Assembly (NCBI GenBank): GCA_025059715.1
Contig: JANXCE010000012.1
Span: 1-55,589, forward strand
Direction of reading: 5' to 3'
Length of the DNA stretch: 55,589 bases
DNA from: Caldimicrobium sp.
GTDB lineage: Bacteria > Desulfobacterota > Thermodesulfobacteria > Thermodesulfobacteriales > Thermodesulfobacteriaceae
The notes under the pieces are model-generated. The model had not been told where the DNA came from and did no database searches. It saw nothing but the letters and a program-made list of their open reading frames with translations. Shown here one piece after another: positions 24,970-34,334 of the stretch (position 1 is its first letter; each line of letters opens with the position of its first letter). The position numbers and the translations under genes were made by a program.

Positions 24970-25929
24970 ATGAGACCAGAGTTAAAAAATTTTAAAGGTT
25001 TTACCCTAAAAAATGTTCCCAAGGAAGATTGGTTAGCCCCTGGGCATAGGGCTTGTCAGGGATGTGGAACCGTTCTTCCTATAAAGTTAGCTTTAAAGGT
25101 ATTGGGTCCTAATACCATAGTAGCTTCTCCTACAGGTTGTATGGAAATTATCTCCAGTCCCTTTCCTTTTACTTCTTGGAAAGTACCCTGGATTCATATA
25201 GCCTTTGAAAATGCAGCCTCCGTAGCTTCTGGAGTGGAGGTAGCTTTAAAAGCTTTAAGAAAGAGAGGAAAAATTAGTGCTAAACAAAAAATTAATGTGG
25301 TAGTTTTTGCAGGAGATGGAGCTACCGTTGATATTGGACTTCAATTTTTATCTGGAGCCTTGGAAAGAGGACACGACTTCGTTTACATCTGTTTGGATAA
25401 TGAAGCTTACATGAATACAGGAGTTCAAAGATCAGGTTCCACTCCCTATGGAGCTCATACCACTACTTCTCCTGCTGGAAAGGTAATTAAAGGCCAGGTT
25501 ACTTGGAAAAAAAATACTCCTGCTATTGCAGCTGCTCATAATATTCCCTATGTGGCTACAGCAAGTCCCGCTTTTTACTTAGATTTCATGAACAAGGTTA
25601 AAAAGGCTTCTCTTATTAATGGACCAGCTTATATTCATGTTTTTTCTCCCTGTCCCACAGGTTGGGGCTCTGAAGGTGCAATCACTATCCTACTTTCTCG
25701 CTTGGTAGTAGAAACCAGAATCTTTCCTCTCTATGAAATCATAGACGGAAAATACATCCTTAACAGAAAAATTGACCAACCTAAACCTGTAGAAGAATAT
25801 CTTAAACTTCAAAGAAGATTTAGACATTTAACTCCTGAACAAATTGAATACATCCAAAAAAGGGTAAATGAAGAATATGAAAGATTAGTAAAGCTGTGTG
25901 AATGTTTTTCGCCTTCTGAAGAGGAATAA
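24970..25929 (+). CDS. porB: Pyruvate:ferredoxin oxidoreductase beta subunit
   Basis: The 319-residue beta subunit binds thiamine diphosphate and an iron-sulfur cluster. Visible are CQGCGTVLP (cluster cysteines, with a further Cys in SPTGCMEI), the TPP/Mg motif GDGATVDIG through LDNEAYMNTGVQ, and the FSPCPTGW segment. It ends the por operon and is followed after 9 bp by a strong hairpin (25939-25963). Length is normal. Confidence 0.94.
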   Translation: MRPELKNFKGFTLKNVPKEDWLAPGHRACQGCGTVLPIKLALKVLGPNTIVASPTGCMEIISSPFPFTSWKVPWIHIAFENAASVASGVEVALKALRKRGKISAKQKINVVVFAGDGATVDIGLQFLSGALERGHDFVYICLDNEAYMNTGVQRSGSTPYGAHTTTSPAGKVIKGQVTWKKNTPAIAAAHNIPYVATASPAFYLDFMNKVKKASLINGPAYIHVFSPCPTGWGSEGAITILLSRLVVETRIFPLYEIIDGKYILNRKIDQPKPVEEYLKLQRRFRHLTPEQIEYIQKRVNEEYERLVKLCECFSPSEEE

Positions 25930-25938
25930 TTCTGTAGC

Positions 25939-25963
25939 GGGGATGGGAAAAGCCCCCATCCCC
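25939..25963. terminator. Hairpin between convergent porB and katG
   Basis: GGGGATGGG (25939-25947) pairs with CCCATCCCC (25955-25963) around a 7-nt loop, followed by a TAAAATTTAATT stretch. It sits between the convergent stop codons of porB and katG and may serve as terminator for both directions, although the T-tract is broken. Confidence 0.65.
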
Positions 25964-25973
25964 TAAAATTTAA

Positions 25974-28184
25974 TTAAATCCCTTTTATTAAGCTTTTATA
26001 AAGTTTTCTATCCCTTCTCCAGAGGTCAAAACGATCTATATGCATAATTTTGGTCCAAACTTTGATAAAATCTTGAATAAATTTTTCCATTCCATCGGAA
26101 GAAGCATAAACCTCACAAACTGTTCTTAATTCCTCATGGTGTCCAAAAATTAAATCTACTCTGGTAGCCTTCCATCTGATTTTTCCTGTTTTTCTGTCAA
26201 TACCTTCATAATAGTACTTGTAGGTATCCATGGGTTTCCACTCGGTGGACATATCCAGAAGATTCACAAAAAAGTCATTAGTTAAGGTTCCTACTTTATC
26301 TGTAAATACTCCATAGGGTTCATATTTATAAACTATTCCAAGAGCCCTTAAGCCTCCATATAAAGCTACCAGTTCTGGGACAGTAAGCTTTAAAAGTTGA
26401 GCTTTATCTACCAGCAGTTCTTCAGCCTTGACTTTTAAATTTAAGGCTGGATCTTTTATGTAGTTTCTAAATCCGCAGGCTATGGGTTCCATAATGGAGT
26501 AAAACTCAATATCTGTTTGTTCTTGGAAAGCATCTACTCTTCCAGGAACAAAGGGAACTTTTACTTCCAGTCCTGCTCTTCTGGCCGCTTCTTCTAAAGC
26601 TGCACATCCTCCTAAAACAATAAGATCAGCTATAGAAACCTTTTTTCCTTCTTTCTCCTTTTTGAGGTCAAATTCTGTCTTTATTTTTTCATAGGTTTCT
26701 AAAATTTTTCTCAAATCTTCAGGATGATTTACTTCCCAGTTTATCTGAGGTAAGAGACGAAGGCGAGCACCATTTGCTCCCCCTTTTCTATCAGAATCTC
26801 TATAGGTTGAAGCAGAAGACCAAGCCGTGTAAATCAGTTGAGAAAGATTTAGTCCTGAGGCTAAAATGGTTTTCTTTAATTCTTCTATATCCTCCTCATC
26901 TATTAAATTGTAGTCCCTTTTAGGGAGAGGATCTTGCCAGATGAAATCCTCTTCAGGAACTTCAGGACCAAGATAACAATCCTTAGGACCCATATCTCTG
27001 TGAATTAATTTAAACCAAGCTTTGGCAAAGGCTTCCTCAAATTCCTTAGGATTTTCAAGAAAACGTTTGGCAATTTGAGAGTAAATGGGGTCAAATCTTA
27101 AGGCTAAATCAGCGGTAAGCATCATAGGTGGATGTTTTTTATTAGGATCGTGAGCATCAGGAATAATAGCAGGAGCATCTTTAGCAACCCACTGATGTTT
27201 ACCAGCAGGGCTTTTAGTTAATTCCCACTCGTAATTAAATAAAAGGTGTAGATAACTTATACTAAATTTAGTGGGAGTAGGAGACCAAGCAAGTTCAAAG
27301 CCGGAAGTAAAGGTATCTGGTCCTTTACCGGTTTTATATTCAAACTTCCATCCCAGTCCTTGAGCTTCCACATCTGAAGAGCTGGGATCAGGACCGAGAA
27401 AATCAGCAGGACCTGCTCCGTGACATTTTCCAAAGGCATGTCCTCCAGCAATTAAAGCTACCGTTTCTTCATCGTTCATTCCCATACGAGAAAAGGCTGT
27501 TCTAATCTGTTTGGCAGAGGCTACAGGATCAGGATTACCTTCTGGACCCTCAGGATTTACATAAATTAAACCCATCTCGGTTGCTGCAAAGGGTCTCTCA
27601 AGCTCTCCCTCTTTAAAACGTTCCTTTCCAGAAAGCATTTCCACTTCAGGGCCCCAATCTGTGCTTTCATCAGGTTCCCAAATATCTTCTCTTCCTCCTC
27701 CAAATCCTATAAGTTTTACCCCCATAGCTTCAAAAGCTACATTTCCAGCTAAAATTATAAGGTCAGCCCAAGAAAGTTTACGACCATATTTTTGTTTAAT
27801 AGGCCAAAGCAAACGAATAGCCTTGTCAAGACTTATATTATCAGGCCAATTGATTCTGGGAGGAAAACGAATTTCTCCCGCCCTTGCTCCTCCTCTTCCA
27901 TCATAAATTCTATAACTTCCTGCACTGTGCCAAGCAAGCCTTATAAAAAGCGGTCCATAATGTCCAAAATCAGCAGGCCACCAGTCTTGAGACTTGGTCA
28001 TAAGTTCTATTAAGTCCTTTTTAACTTCCGCCAAATCTAATTTTTCAAATTCCTCAGCATAGTCAAAATCCGGTCCATAAGGATTAGCATGAGCACAATT
28101 TTGACGTAAAACCTTTAAGTTAAGCCTTTCAGGCCACCAATCGGTGATCCACCTTTTTCTCCTTTTTTTCTCCCCTCTTTCCAT
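25974..28184 (-). CDS. katG: Catalase-peroxidase KatG
   Basis: This 736-residue haem enzyme decomposes hydrogen peroxide by catalase and peroxidase activities. The N-terminal domain has the distal site in [11 protein letters not shown] (Arg, Trp, His) with the partner tyrosine in [10 protein letters not shown] and the methionine in SRMGMNDEE, the three residues of the Trp-Tyr-Met adduct. The proximal histidine is in [11 protein letters not shown] second, haem-free peroxidase-like domain follows, as normal. There is no signal peptide. The gene is monocistronic, preceded by a good promoter (28218-28245, minus) and convergent with porB. With tpx it indicates defence against oxygen exposure; katG is often transferred between lineages. 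Confidence 0.96.
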   Translation of the reverse strand: MERGEKKRRKRWITDWWPERLNLKVLRQNCAHANPYGPDFDYAEEFEKLDLAEVKKDLIELMTKSQDWWPADFGHYGPLFIRLAWHSAGSYRIYDGRGGARAGEIRFPPRINWPDNISLDKAIRLLWPIKQKYGRKLSWADLIILAGNVAFEAMGVKLIGFGGGREDIWEPDESTDWGPEVEMLSGKERFKEGELERPFAATEMGLIYVNPEGPEGNPDPVASAKQIRTAFSRMGMNDEETVALIAGGHAFGKCHGAGPADFLGPDPSSSDVEAQGLGWKFEYKTGKGPDTFTSGFELAWSPTPTKFSISYLHLLFNYEWELTKSPAGKHQWVAKDAPAIIPDAHDPNKKHPPMMLTADLALRFDPIYSQIAKRFLENPKEFEEAFAKAWFKLIHRDMGPKDCYLGPEVPEEDFIWQDPLPKRDYNLIDEEDIEELKKTILASGLNLSQLIYTAWSSASTYRDSDRKGGANGARLRLLPQINWEVNHPEDLRKILETYEKIKTEFDLKKEKEGKKVSIADLIVLGGCAALEEAARRAGLEVKVPFVPGRVDAFQEQTDIEFYSIMEPIACGFRNYIKDPALNLKVKAEELLVDKAQLLKLTVPELVALYGGLRALGIVYKYEPYGVFTDKVGTLTNDFFVNLLDMSTEWKPMDTYKYYYEGIDRKTGKIRWKATRVDLIFGHHEELRTVCEVYASSDGMEKFIQDFIKVWTKIMHIDRFDLWRRDRKLYKSLIKGI

Positions 28185-28217
28185 TTTAGCCCCCCTTAAT
28201 AGGTTTTAATTAAAAAA

Positions 28218-28245
28218 ATTTTAATCTATTTTTATATTTAGTCAA
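28218..28245 (-). promoter_or_regulatory. katG promoter
   Basis: Minus strand TTGACT (complement of 28240-28245), 16 bp, TAAAAT (complement of 28218-28223), then an AGGGGGG site 5' of the katG start. Confidence 0.65.
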
Positions 28246-28303
28246 GTTTTTAAAAAAGAAAAATTTTTAAATAAAAAAATCTATAAATTATTTTAAATTT
28301 TTT

Positions 28304-28326
28304 GAGACCTTTGAAAAATTTGGTCT
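28304..28326. repeat. MITE-like terminal repeat, copy 3 (one end)
   Basis: GAGACCTTTGAAAAATTTGG and its next bases TCT are the exact reverse complement of the right end of copy 1 (5696-5718). After it only short patches match the MITE, such as a CCCTAAGCCCT block near 28424. No partner end was found downstream of the Rpn gene, so this is a partial copy or one end of a larger lost element. Confidence 0.55.
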
Positions 28327-28335
28327 AAAAACTCC

Positions 28336-28421
28336 TTGCCCTGATGAATAGGAGATTGCATAAAGGGGTTGGCCTGCTGAATAAGGTATGGCATAAAAAG
28401 GGTCTGCCCTGGCAAATAAGC
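28336..28421. repeat. 33-bp imperfect tandem repeat, about 2.5 units
   Basis: Units 28336-28368 and 28369-28401, plus a partial unit to about 28421, share a TTGCCCTGATGAATAGG / TTGGCCTGCTGAATAAGG core followed by a GCATAAA block. They sit between the MITE end and the Rpn gene. The rest of 28185-28620 holds the katG promoter and no gene I can support. Confidence 0.6.
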
Positions 28422-28620
28422 TTCCCTAAGCCCTATAAAGAAAAAGGTCAGTAAGCTTACTCTGAAGTAAAAGTTTAGAAAAAGGAAGACTTAAGTTTGA
28501 CAAATATTTCTCTTAAGTATTTTACCTTGTCTAAGGAAACTTGGTTTGAGCTTATAAAAAGTTAAATCGCTAAAGACACTCCTCTTGCTTACTTAGTAAA
28601 TCTCCTTTATACTTCCTTTT

Positions 28621-29637
28621 ATGGCTGAACCAAAGCCCTATGACCTTTATGCTAAGGCTATACTTAAGGACCCTGAGAACCTTAAAGCCTTCCTCAAAGA
28701 GTTCTTACCCGAGGAGATTCTCTCTCACTTAGACCTCTCCCAACTTGTTCTTGTCCCCGAAGAACAGGTTTCTCTCTCTAAGGAAAAGCGCCTTCTTCCA
28801 GATATCATCGTCCAAGTTCCCCTCCTTGGAAAACCTCTTCACCTCTACATTCTTCTTGAACACAAGTCCTATCAGGATGTCTCGGTTTATGCTCAAATCC
28901 TAAACTATATTTCTTCTCTTTTTGAGAAGGCCCTCAAAGAAGGCTCAAAACCTATTCCAGTGCTTCCTTTCATCTTCTATCACGGAGAAAAGCCTTGGCT
29001 TTATCCTGTTGAGTTTGTGGAACTCTTTGAAATACCTACTGAGATTAGGTCTTACTTTCTAAACTACAGGGTATTACTTCTTGACTTGGTAAGCCTTAAC
29101 CGAGAGGACCTTTTGAAGAGGATTGAGCTATATAGGGTGATGTATACATACCTTTATTTGCTTAGGAATCTTGACAGACCGCTTGAGGAGTTATTGAGGG
29201 GGATAGTGAGGTTTGCGGAGGTGATGGGGAAGTTAGGGGAAAGGGAGCGGTGGTATGTGGAGTTGTTTGTATTGATAATTTCAAAGGAGAAGGGTCTTGA
29301 CGAGGAGGAGGTGTTGATTAAATTAAGAGAGGTAGGAGGTGAGAGAGTGGAGTTTGAGTTGAAGACTTATTCAGAGAGGAAATACGAGTTGGGTTTGCAA
29401 CAGGGCTTGCAACAAGGGAGACTTGAAGGAAGGTTTGAGGGGCTATTAGAGGAGGCTCAAGAGATGGTGCTTGAGGTGGTGGAGGTGAAGCTCGGGGAAG
29501 TGCCAAAAGGCCTTGAGAAGCAGATCAAGGCCGAAACTGACCGACAGAAACTAAAAAGGCTTCACCGGGAGCTCATCCTTGCCTCAAACCCTCTGGAAGT
29601 AATCCAACAATTTGGCTATAGGATTAACAACACTTAA
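28621..29637 (+). CDS. Rpn/PD-(D/E)XK nuclease family protein (transposase-like)
   Basis: The 338-residue protein resembles the Rpn (YhgA-like) recombination-promoting nuclease family. The nuclease core shows Asp in LLPDIIVQVPL and a Glu-x-Lys in YILLEHKSYQD, giving the D...ExK pattern. A long charged helical C-terminus with Gln/Gly repeats (LGLQQGLQQGRLEGRFEG) is typical. The start has no clear ribosome-binding site. Codon and strand composition shift within the gene: about 28621-29090 is C-rich on the plus strand and 29100-29560 is strongly G- and purine-rich, suggesting a mosaic origin. Association with MITE-like DNA suggests a mobile gene. Confidence 0.82.
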   Translation: MAEPKPYDLYAKAILKDPENLKAFLKEFLPEEILSHLDLSQLVLVPEEQVSLSKEKRLLPDIIVQVPLLGKPLHLYILLEHKSYQDVSVYAQILNYISSLFEKALKEGSKPIPVLPFIFYHGEKPWLYPVEFVELFEIPTEIRSYFLNYRVLLLDLVSLNREDLLKRIELYRVMYTYLYLLRNLDRPLEELLRGIVRFAEVMGKLGERERWYVELFVLIISKEKGLDEEEVLIKLREVGGERVEFELKTYSERKYELGLQQGLQQGRLEGRFEGLLEEAQEMVLEVVEVKLGEVPKGLEKQIKAETDRQKLKRLHRELILASNPLEVIQQFGYRINNT

Positions 29638-30318
29638 CGGGGCTTTTTCGTTCATCACCATCTGTAAAATTATCTATGATTTACTACCAATAAAATATCT
29701 CTGAAATTACACTGGCTTTTTCTCCTTTCTACACCTCTTAATATCTTCTCCTACTTTGGATTACGCCCACTTTATTTGCATAAGTTTCGTCTATTTTTGG
29801 AAGGTAGGAATGGGACAAAATTGAAAATCAAAAATCAATCTTAAGCGGTCATCTCAATGAAAATCAATGAAAAAGGATAAAAAAGGTAACTATAGATAGA
29901 ATTTCAAGACTCTTCCCTCCATAGTTCCTTCCATACCCTAAATACCTTCTTATGATTTACTTGTAACCCTTAGCTCTTAGTCAAAAATGCTGTTTTCCTA
30001 TACCCATGTCTTCAGACCTTGTTTCCCCTTATTGTCGGTAATAGAAAGTTGAAGGAGGAATAGACCATCTCTCAAGTAAATAACCCAGGGAAAAAGCTTT
30101 GGGATAGGAGAGTTTTTATTTGTGTTCCAAGTTCTTCACATGCTGACAATTTTTAAATCCTAAGTTTTCGGTTTCAAGGGTTTTTAACCTTGGGAGGGCT
30201 CAGGGAGTAGAGGTTTTTGTTTTTTGGTCTTCGTTTGTCAAAAGTTTGTTGGGAGATTCCGTATAATCCTTTGATAGCAGAATAGGAATTGCAAATTGTA
30301 TAGAATTGTCCAAGGATC
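29638..30318. other. Gene-free 680-bp spacer
   Basis: No frame, RNA gene or repeat that I can support. It contains stop-rich, C/T-rich DNA after the Rpn gene, perhaps debris of the element that brought it. Its last bases form the -35 region of the acylphosphatase promoter. Confidence 0.5.
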
Positions 30319-30346
30319 TTGACTTTTATATTAATTTTTTTATACT
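30319..30346 (+). promoter_or_regulatory. Acylphosphatase operon promoter (leaderless)
   Basis: TTGACT (30319-30324), 16-bp spacer, TATACT (30341-30346). The expected start point near 30353 is only two bases before the ATG at 30355, so the mRNA would be leaderless. Confidence 0.65.
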
Positions 30347-30354
30347 CAAGATTT

Positions 30355-30630
30355 ATGATGAAAAGAGTGAGAGTAAAGATTTTTGGTAAAGTTCAAGGAG
30401 TGTTCTTTAGAGCTTATACTAAGGAAGAAGCTCAAAAATTAGGAATAAAAGGGTGGGTTAAAAACCTTCCTGATGGAAGTGTTGAAGCCCTTTTTGAAGG
30501 AGAAGAAAAAGCCGTGGATGAAATGATTAAGTGGTGTCATAAAGGCTCTCCATCTTCGATAGTTACAAAGGTAGTAGTAGAGGAAGAACCCTATGTTGGA
30601 GAGTTTAAAGATTTTACTATCAGATATTAA
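30355..30630 (+). CDS. acyP: Acylphosphatase
   Basis: This 91-residue enzyme hydrolyses carboxyl-phosphate bonds of acyl phosphates. It has the active-site segment GKVQGVFFRAYT with the phosphate-binding arginine, and the catalytic Asn in VKNLPDGSVEALFEG. I place the start at ATG 30355 (or 30358) rather than the upstream TTG at 30319, since that TTG is the -35 box and the family N-terminus is KRVRVKIFGKVQG. There is no room for a Shine-Dalgarno leader. It is followed after 20 bp by a peptidase gene. Confidence 0.92.
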   Translation: MMKRVRVKIFGKVQGVFFRAYTKEEAQKLGIKGWVKNLPDGSVEALFEGEEKAVDEMIKWCHKGSPSSIVTKVVVEEEPYVGEFKDFTIRY

Positions 30631-30650
30631 CAACGGATCAAATAGTAACG

Positions 30651-31799
30651 ATGATTGATGAAGATAGGCTCCTTTTAGAATTTAAAACCCTGCTAACTAT
30701 AGAAAGTCCTTCGAAGAGGGAGGGAAAGCTTGCCTATTATCTTGCGGATCTTTTTGAAGCCCTTGGTTATTCCAGTTATTTTGATAAATCGGGAGAACAT
30801 ACAAACTCAGAGGTAGGCAACCTTATAGTAAAAATTCCAGGAAAAATAGAGGCACCACCCCTTCTACTATGTGCCCATCTTGACACAGTGGGCCCCTGGG
30901 AGGGAATTGAAGTTATCGAGGAAGAGGATTTATTTCGAAGCAACGGAAAAACCATATTAGGGGCAGATGATAAAGCAGGTATTGCGGTTTTAGTGGAATT
31001 AGCCAAGGTTTTAAGAGAAAATCCTCTGCTCCATGCTCCTATTGAAATGGTCTTTACTACTTGTGAAGAAATTGGTCTCCTTGGTGCAAAAAATTTAGAT
31101 TTTAAACTTCTTCAGGCCAAATTGGGGTTGGTGCTCGATTCCGAAGATCCTACAGAGGTAATAAACGCTGCTCCTTCTTCTTACCAATTCAACCTTAAAA
31201 TTTATGGAAAAGCCGCCCATGCGGGATTAGAACCAGAAAAAGGTATTAATGCAATAAAAATCTTAGCTCAAATAATCACTAATCTTCCCACGGGTAGATT
31301 AGACAAGGAAACTACCATGAATATTGGTAAAATAAATGGTGGAACTTATGTAAATATTGTGCCAGATTTAGCCTTTGTAGAAGGAGAAATGCGAAGTCAC
31401 TCTGAAGAGAAGCTAAATTCCCTTAAAATCGAAATAGAAAAGGCTGTGAAAGAGATTGTGGATAATTATCCTCAAAAGATAAATAATTTACCCTCTTATA
31501 CAATAGATTTTACTTCAGTTTTCAATGCCTTTTATATTCCTGAGGAAGACCCCTATGCTAAACTGATAAAGGAAGCTGGTAAAACTCTTAACTTAGAAAT
31601 CACTTTTAAGAGAAAAGAGGGTGGCTCTGATGCTAATATTTTTAATACCAAAGGCATTAAGACTTTTATCTTAGGAACGGGTATGCAAAAGGTTCATACC
31701 ACTGAAGAATTCATTAGAAAGAAAGATCTCATTCTCTGTGCTAAACTTGTTTTGGCTATAGTTAAGCTTTACAGTGAAAATTTTAAAGCACTTAGTTAA
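30651..31799 (+). CDS. M20/peptidase T-like metallopeptidase
   Basis: The 382-residue dinuclear zinc aminopeptidase resembles the PepT-like branch of M20. Metal and catalytic motifs: CAHLDTVGP (first His and Asp), ILGADDKAGIA (bridging Asp), TTCEEIGLLGA (catalytic and metal Glu), a Ser-Asp in LDSEDPT, and the terminal histidine in GMQKVHTTEEF. The dimerisation insert lies between about 185 and 290 (KIYGKAAHAGLEPEKG). No signal peptide, so it probably cleaves di- or tripeptides in the cytoplasm. It overlaps comF by 26 bp. Confidence 0.87.
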   Translation: MIDEDRLLLEFKTLLTIESPSKREGKLAYYLADLFEALGYSSYFDKSGEHTNSEVGNLIVKIPGKIEAPPLLLCAHLDTVGPWEGIEVIEEEDLFRSNGKTILGADDKAGIAVLVELAKVLRENPLLHAPIEMVFTTCEEIGLLGAKNLDFKLLQAKLGLVLDSEDPTEVINAAPSSYQFNLKIYGKAAHAGLEPEKGINAIKILAQIITNLPTGRLDKETTMNIGKINGGTYVNIVPDLAFVEGEMRSHSEEKLNSLKIEIEKAVKEIVDNYPQKINNLPSYTIDFTSVFNAFYIPEEDPYAKLIKEAGKTLNLEITFKRKEGGSDANIFNTKGIKTFILGTGMQKVHTTEEFIRKKDLILCAKLVLAIVKLYSENFKALS

Positions 31800-32481
31800 T
31801 ATAATTTATCCCTCTCTTTGTCTTTCCTGTAATAAATCTTTAAGTGTTGAGGAAGCCCTCTTTTGTGAGGGCTGTTTAAGAAAACTCCCCTTAATTAAAG
31901 CCTATTGTAAAAGATGTGGTTCTACTCTTAATGAGACTTTAGTTAGTTATTTTAGTCCTGATGAACTCACCTATTGCGGATTTTGTGTGAAAAAACCTCC
32001 ATATTATGATAAAGTTTTTTTAGGCTTCAATTACGAGGATCCTATAAAGGATCTAATTTTAAAAGCGAAATTTCAAGAAAATTATGTTTTAGCCTATCAA
32101 TTGGGAAGACTTCTGCGGAGGGTTTTAAACTTATCATTAGGTGACTACGACTACTGTCTATCTATTCCCCTTTCTCAGAAAAGAGCCCAAGAGAGGGGTT
32201 ACAATCAGAGTCTACTTCTTCTCTGGGGATTTAGTGGACTTAAATTCCCTTACCCTATTATAAGACGTATAAAGCATACAAAGCCTCAATTCGAGTTAAC
32301 GCCTAAGGAGAGATTAGAAAATGTAAAAGGAGCCTTTGAAGTTAAAGGGAAATTAGACAATAAGAGGATTCTCTTAGTCGATGATGTTTTAACAACTGGG
32401 GCAACGGTCAATGAAGCTTCTAAGATGCTAAAAAAAGCTGGGGCAAAGATAGTGCATCTGCTTATTCTTGCTCGTGCTTAG
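31774..32481 (+). CDS. ComF family phosphoribosyltransferase-like protein
   Basis: The 235-residue protein begins with the zinc-ribbon-like cysteines CLSC...CEGC and CKRCG...CGFC, and carries a type I phosphoribosyltransferase domain with the PRPP loop ILLVDDVLTTGAT near the C-terminus. SLPLSQKRAQERGYNQ-type sequence (PLSQKRAQERGYNQS) is characteristic of ComF. In competent bacteria ComF helps single-stranded DNA uptake. Start is a GTG at 31774 within the 3' end of the peptidase gene, implying coupling; no dedicated competence genes are adjacent. Confidence 0.9.
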   Translation: MKILKHLVNIIYPSLCLSCNKSLSVEEALFCEGCLRKLPLIKAYCKRCGSTLNETLVSYFSPDELTYCGFCVKKPPYYDKVFLGFNYEDPIKDLILKAKFQENYVLAYQLGRLLRRVLNLSLGDYDYCLSIPLSQKRAQERGYNQSLLLLWGFSGLKFPYPIIRRIKHTKPQFELTPKERLENVKGAFEVKGKLDNKRILLVDDVLTTGATVNEASKMLKKAGAKIVHLLILARA

Positions 32482-32491
32482 TTTTTCTCTA

Positions 32492-32519
32492 TTGACAAAG
32501 AGATTTTTTAAGGTTAAAA
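32492..32519 (+). promoter_or_regulatory. Putative ruvB promoter (leaderless)
   Basis: TTGACA (32492-32497), 16 bp, TTAAAA (32514-32519). The start point near 32526 would be two bases before the GTG start of ruvB. The -10 box is weaker than in other promoters here. Confidence 0.45.
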
Positions 32520-32527
32520 GTTAAGAC

Positions 32528-33502
32528 GTGTGGGAATATAGACCCAGAAGTTTAGAGGAATTCATAGGCCAGAGTAGAATTAAAGAGGAATTAACAGTTT
32601 ATTTAACCTCGGTAAAAAAGAGAGGGGATATTTTCCCTCATACACTTTTTATTGGAGCCCCAGGTCTGGGAAAGACCACCCTGGCAAGAATCATTGCCTT
32701 TGAATTAAAAAGGGAGTTAAAGCTAACCTCAGGTCCAGTTCTTGATAAACCTGGGACTATAGCAGGTATTCTGACGCACCTCAAGGAGGGAGATATTCTC
32801 TTTATTGATGAATTTCATCGCATGCCCAAACCTTGTCAAGAAATTCTATACTCTGCAATGGAAGACTTTGCCCTGGATATCTTAGTAGGAAAAAATCAAA
32901 GTGCCCGAACAATAAGACTCTCCTTAGCAAAATTTACCCTTATTGGAGCCACAAATAAGCCTAACTTATTACTTAATCCTCTACTTGACCGCTTTCAACT
33001 TACCTTTAAATTAGACTATTATCAAGATATTGAATTAAAAGAAATTTTAAAGTCCGTTGGAATTACTTGGAGTTTAGAACTCTCAGAGGAAATTGCTTTA
33101 CAATTAGCCAAAGCCAGCAAAGGTATTCCCAGACAGGCTTTAAATTTACTAAGAAAACTTAGAGAGTTTATGCTTTATAAAAATTCCTCTATAGAAGGTC
33201 CATTAGTGGTCACCCTGGAGGATTTAAAAGAATTTATGGCTCTTTTAGATATTGACGACTGGGGATTAACCCCGGAAGACCGTAGATGTCTTATTACTCT
33301 TTACAAGGATTTTAAAGGAGGCCCTGTAGGCCTAAATTCCTTAGCTCTTTCATCGAGAATTAGTCCAGAGGAGTTAGAAAGCATCTATGAACCCGCTCTG
33401 ATACGATTGGGGCTTCTTGCCCGAACTCGCCGAGGTAGAATTCTCACCCCTTTAGGAAGAAAGTATTTACGAGAAAAAGCCCTTTCCCATGTCTCTCTTT
33501 AG
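32528..33502 (+). CDS. ruvB: Holliday junction helicase subunit RuvB
   Basis: This AAA+ motor of branch migration (324 residues) has EYRPRSLEEFIGQ, Walker A GAPGLGKTT, Walker B LFIDEFHRM (usually DEIHRL), sensor 1 IGATNKPN (usually GATTR) and the arginine-finger region LLDRFQLTF (usually LRDRFG). The C-terminal winged helix ends RTRRGRILTPLGRKYL, close to the canonical GRVAT type. It is somewhat divergent but all motor elements are kept. Start is GTG at 32528, possibly leaderless. ruvA and ruvC are not nearby. It overlaps panB by 14 bp. Confidence 0.9.
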   Translation: MWEYRPRSLEEFIGQSRIKEELTVYLTSVKKRGDIFPHTLFIGAPGLGKTTLARIIAFELKRELKLTSGPVLDKPGTIAGILTHLKEGDILFIDEFHRMPKPCQEILYSAMEDFALDILVGKNQSARTIRLSLAKFTLIGATNKPNLLLNPLLDRFQLTFKLDYYQDIELKEILKSVGITWSLELSEEIALQLAKASKGIPRQALNLLRKLREFMLYKNSSIEGPLVVTLEDLKEFMALLDIDDWGLTPEDRRCLITLYKDFKGGPVGLNSLALSSRISPEELESIYEPALIRLGLLARTRRGRILTPLGRKYLREKALSHVSL

Positions 33503-34334
33503 GCTTAGTCCCCATAATCTTATCAAGAAAAAGTGGCAGGATAAAATTATAGGCCTCACCGCTTATGACTATATATCAGCTAAGATTGCACAAGAAAGCA
33601 AAGTAGACTTTATCCTTATTGGTGACTCAGCAAGTATGATAATGCTTGGCTACCCGGATACCTATCCCATCACTCTGGAAGAGATGTTAATCTTCTGTCA
33701 AGCAGTAGCTCGCGGAGCACCTGAGACCTTGAGAATTGGTGATATGCCTTTTTTGAGCTATCAAGTCTCCATAGAAAAAGCCATATACAATGCTGGACTT
33801 ATGCTAAAAAAAGGCAGGTGTCATGGAGTAAAAATAGAGGGAGGAAGCGAGGTAATTCCAGTGATTTCCGCTTTAGTCAAGGCAGGGATACCGGTTATGG
33901 CACATCTGGGACTAACTCCCCAGAGAAGCTTAGAACTTGGCGGACTCAGAGTTCAAGGAAAAGATCTTGAAAGCGCGGAAGCAATTTTGACTTCCGCTCT
34001 GGCTTTAGAAGAAGCAGGTGCTTTTGCTATAGTACTTGAATGTATTCCCGCCCCCTTGGCTAAACTTATTACCGAAAAAGTGAAGATCCCTACTATTGGC
34101 ATTGGAGCAGGTCCCTATACTGACGGACAAATTTTAGTTTTCCACGATGTGGTTGGCCTCTTTTCAGAACTAAGACCCAAGTTTGTGAAAAATTATCTTA
34201 AAGGATATGAATTATTTAAATCCGCCATAGATTCTTTTATTGAAGAGGTAAAAACAGGTAAATTCCCTGAAGTGCAACATCAATATTCTATGGAAGAGAA
34301 GATTATTGAGGAACTAAAGAAGAAATATGATTAA
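33489..34334 (+). CDS. panB: Ketopantoate hydroxymethyltransferase PanB
   Basis: The enzyme transfers a hydroxymethyl group from 5,10-methylene-THF to ketoisovalerate, first step of pantothenate synthesis. The 281-residue TIM barrel shows GLTAYDYISAKI, the Mg-binding LIGDSASMIMLGYPDT, RIGDMPFLSYQ, VKIEGG, AHLGLTPQ and the catalytic glutamate in LECIP, ending with TIGIGAGPYTDGQILVFHD. Start overlaps ruvB by 14 bp and its end overlaps the next gene by 8 bp. Confidence 0.95.
   Translation: MSLFRLSPHNLIKKKWQDKIIGLTAYDYISAKIAQESKVDFILIGDSASMIMLGYPDTYPITLEEMLIFCQAVARGAPETLRIGDMPFLSYQVSIEKAIYNAGLMLKKGRCHGVKIEGGSEVIPVISALVKAGIPVMAHLGLTPQRSLELGGLRVQGKDLESAEAILTSALALEEAGAFAIVLECIPAPLAKLITEKVKIPTIGIGAGPYTDGQILVFHDVVGLFSELRPKFVKNYLKGYELFKSAIDSFIEEVKTGKFPEVQHQYSMEEKIIEELKKKYD

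Noticed and set aside
22937-25929. 2-oxoglutarate or indolepyruvate ferredoxin oxidoreductase
   Set aside because: Gene order and the alpha and delta N-terminal motifs fit the pyruvate enzyme better, although substrate cannot be proven from sequence alone.
27661-28013. Plus-strand ORFs opposite katG
   Set aside because: They are antisense shadows of a conserved gene with no start signals.
28336-28421. CRISPR array
   Set aside because: The 33-bp units are directly tandem without unique spacers, too few, and no cas genes are present.
29638-30318. Hidden gene or transposase remnant after Rpn
   Set aside because: Short protein-like stretches occur on the minus strand but none is sustained or recognisable.
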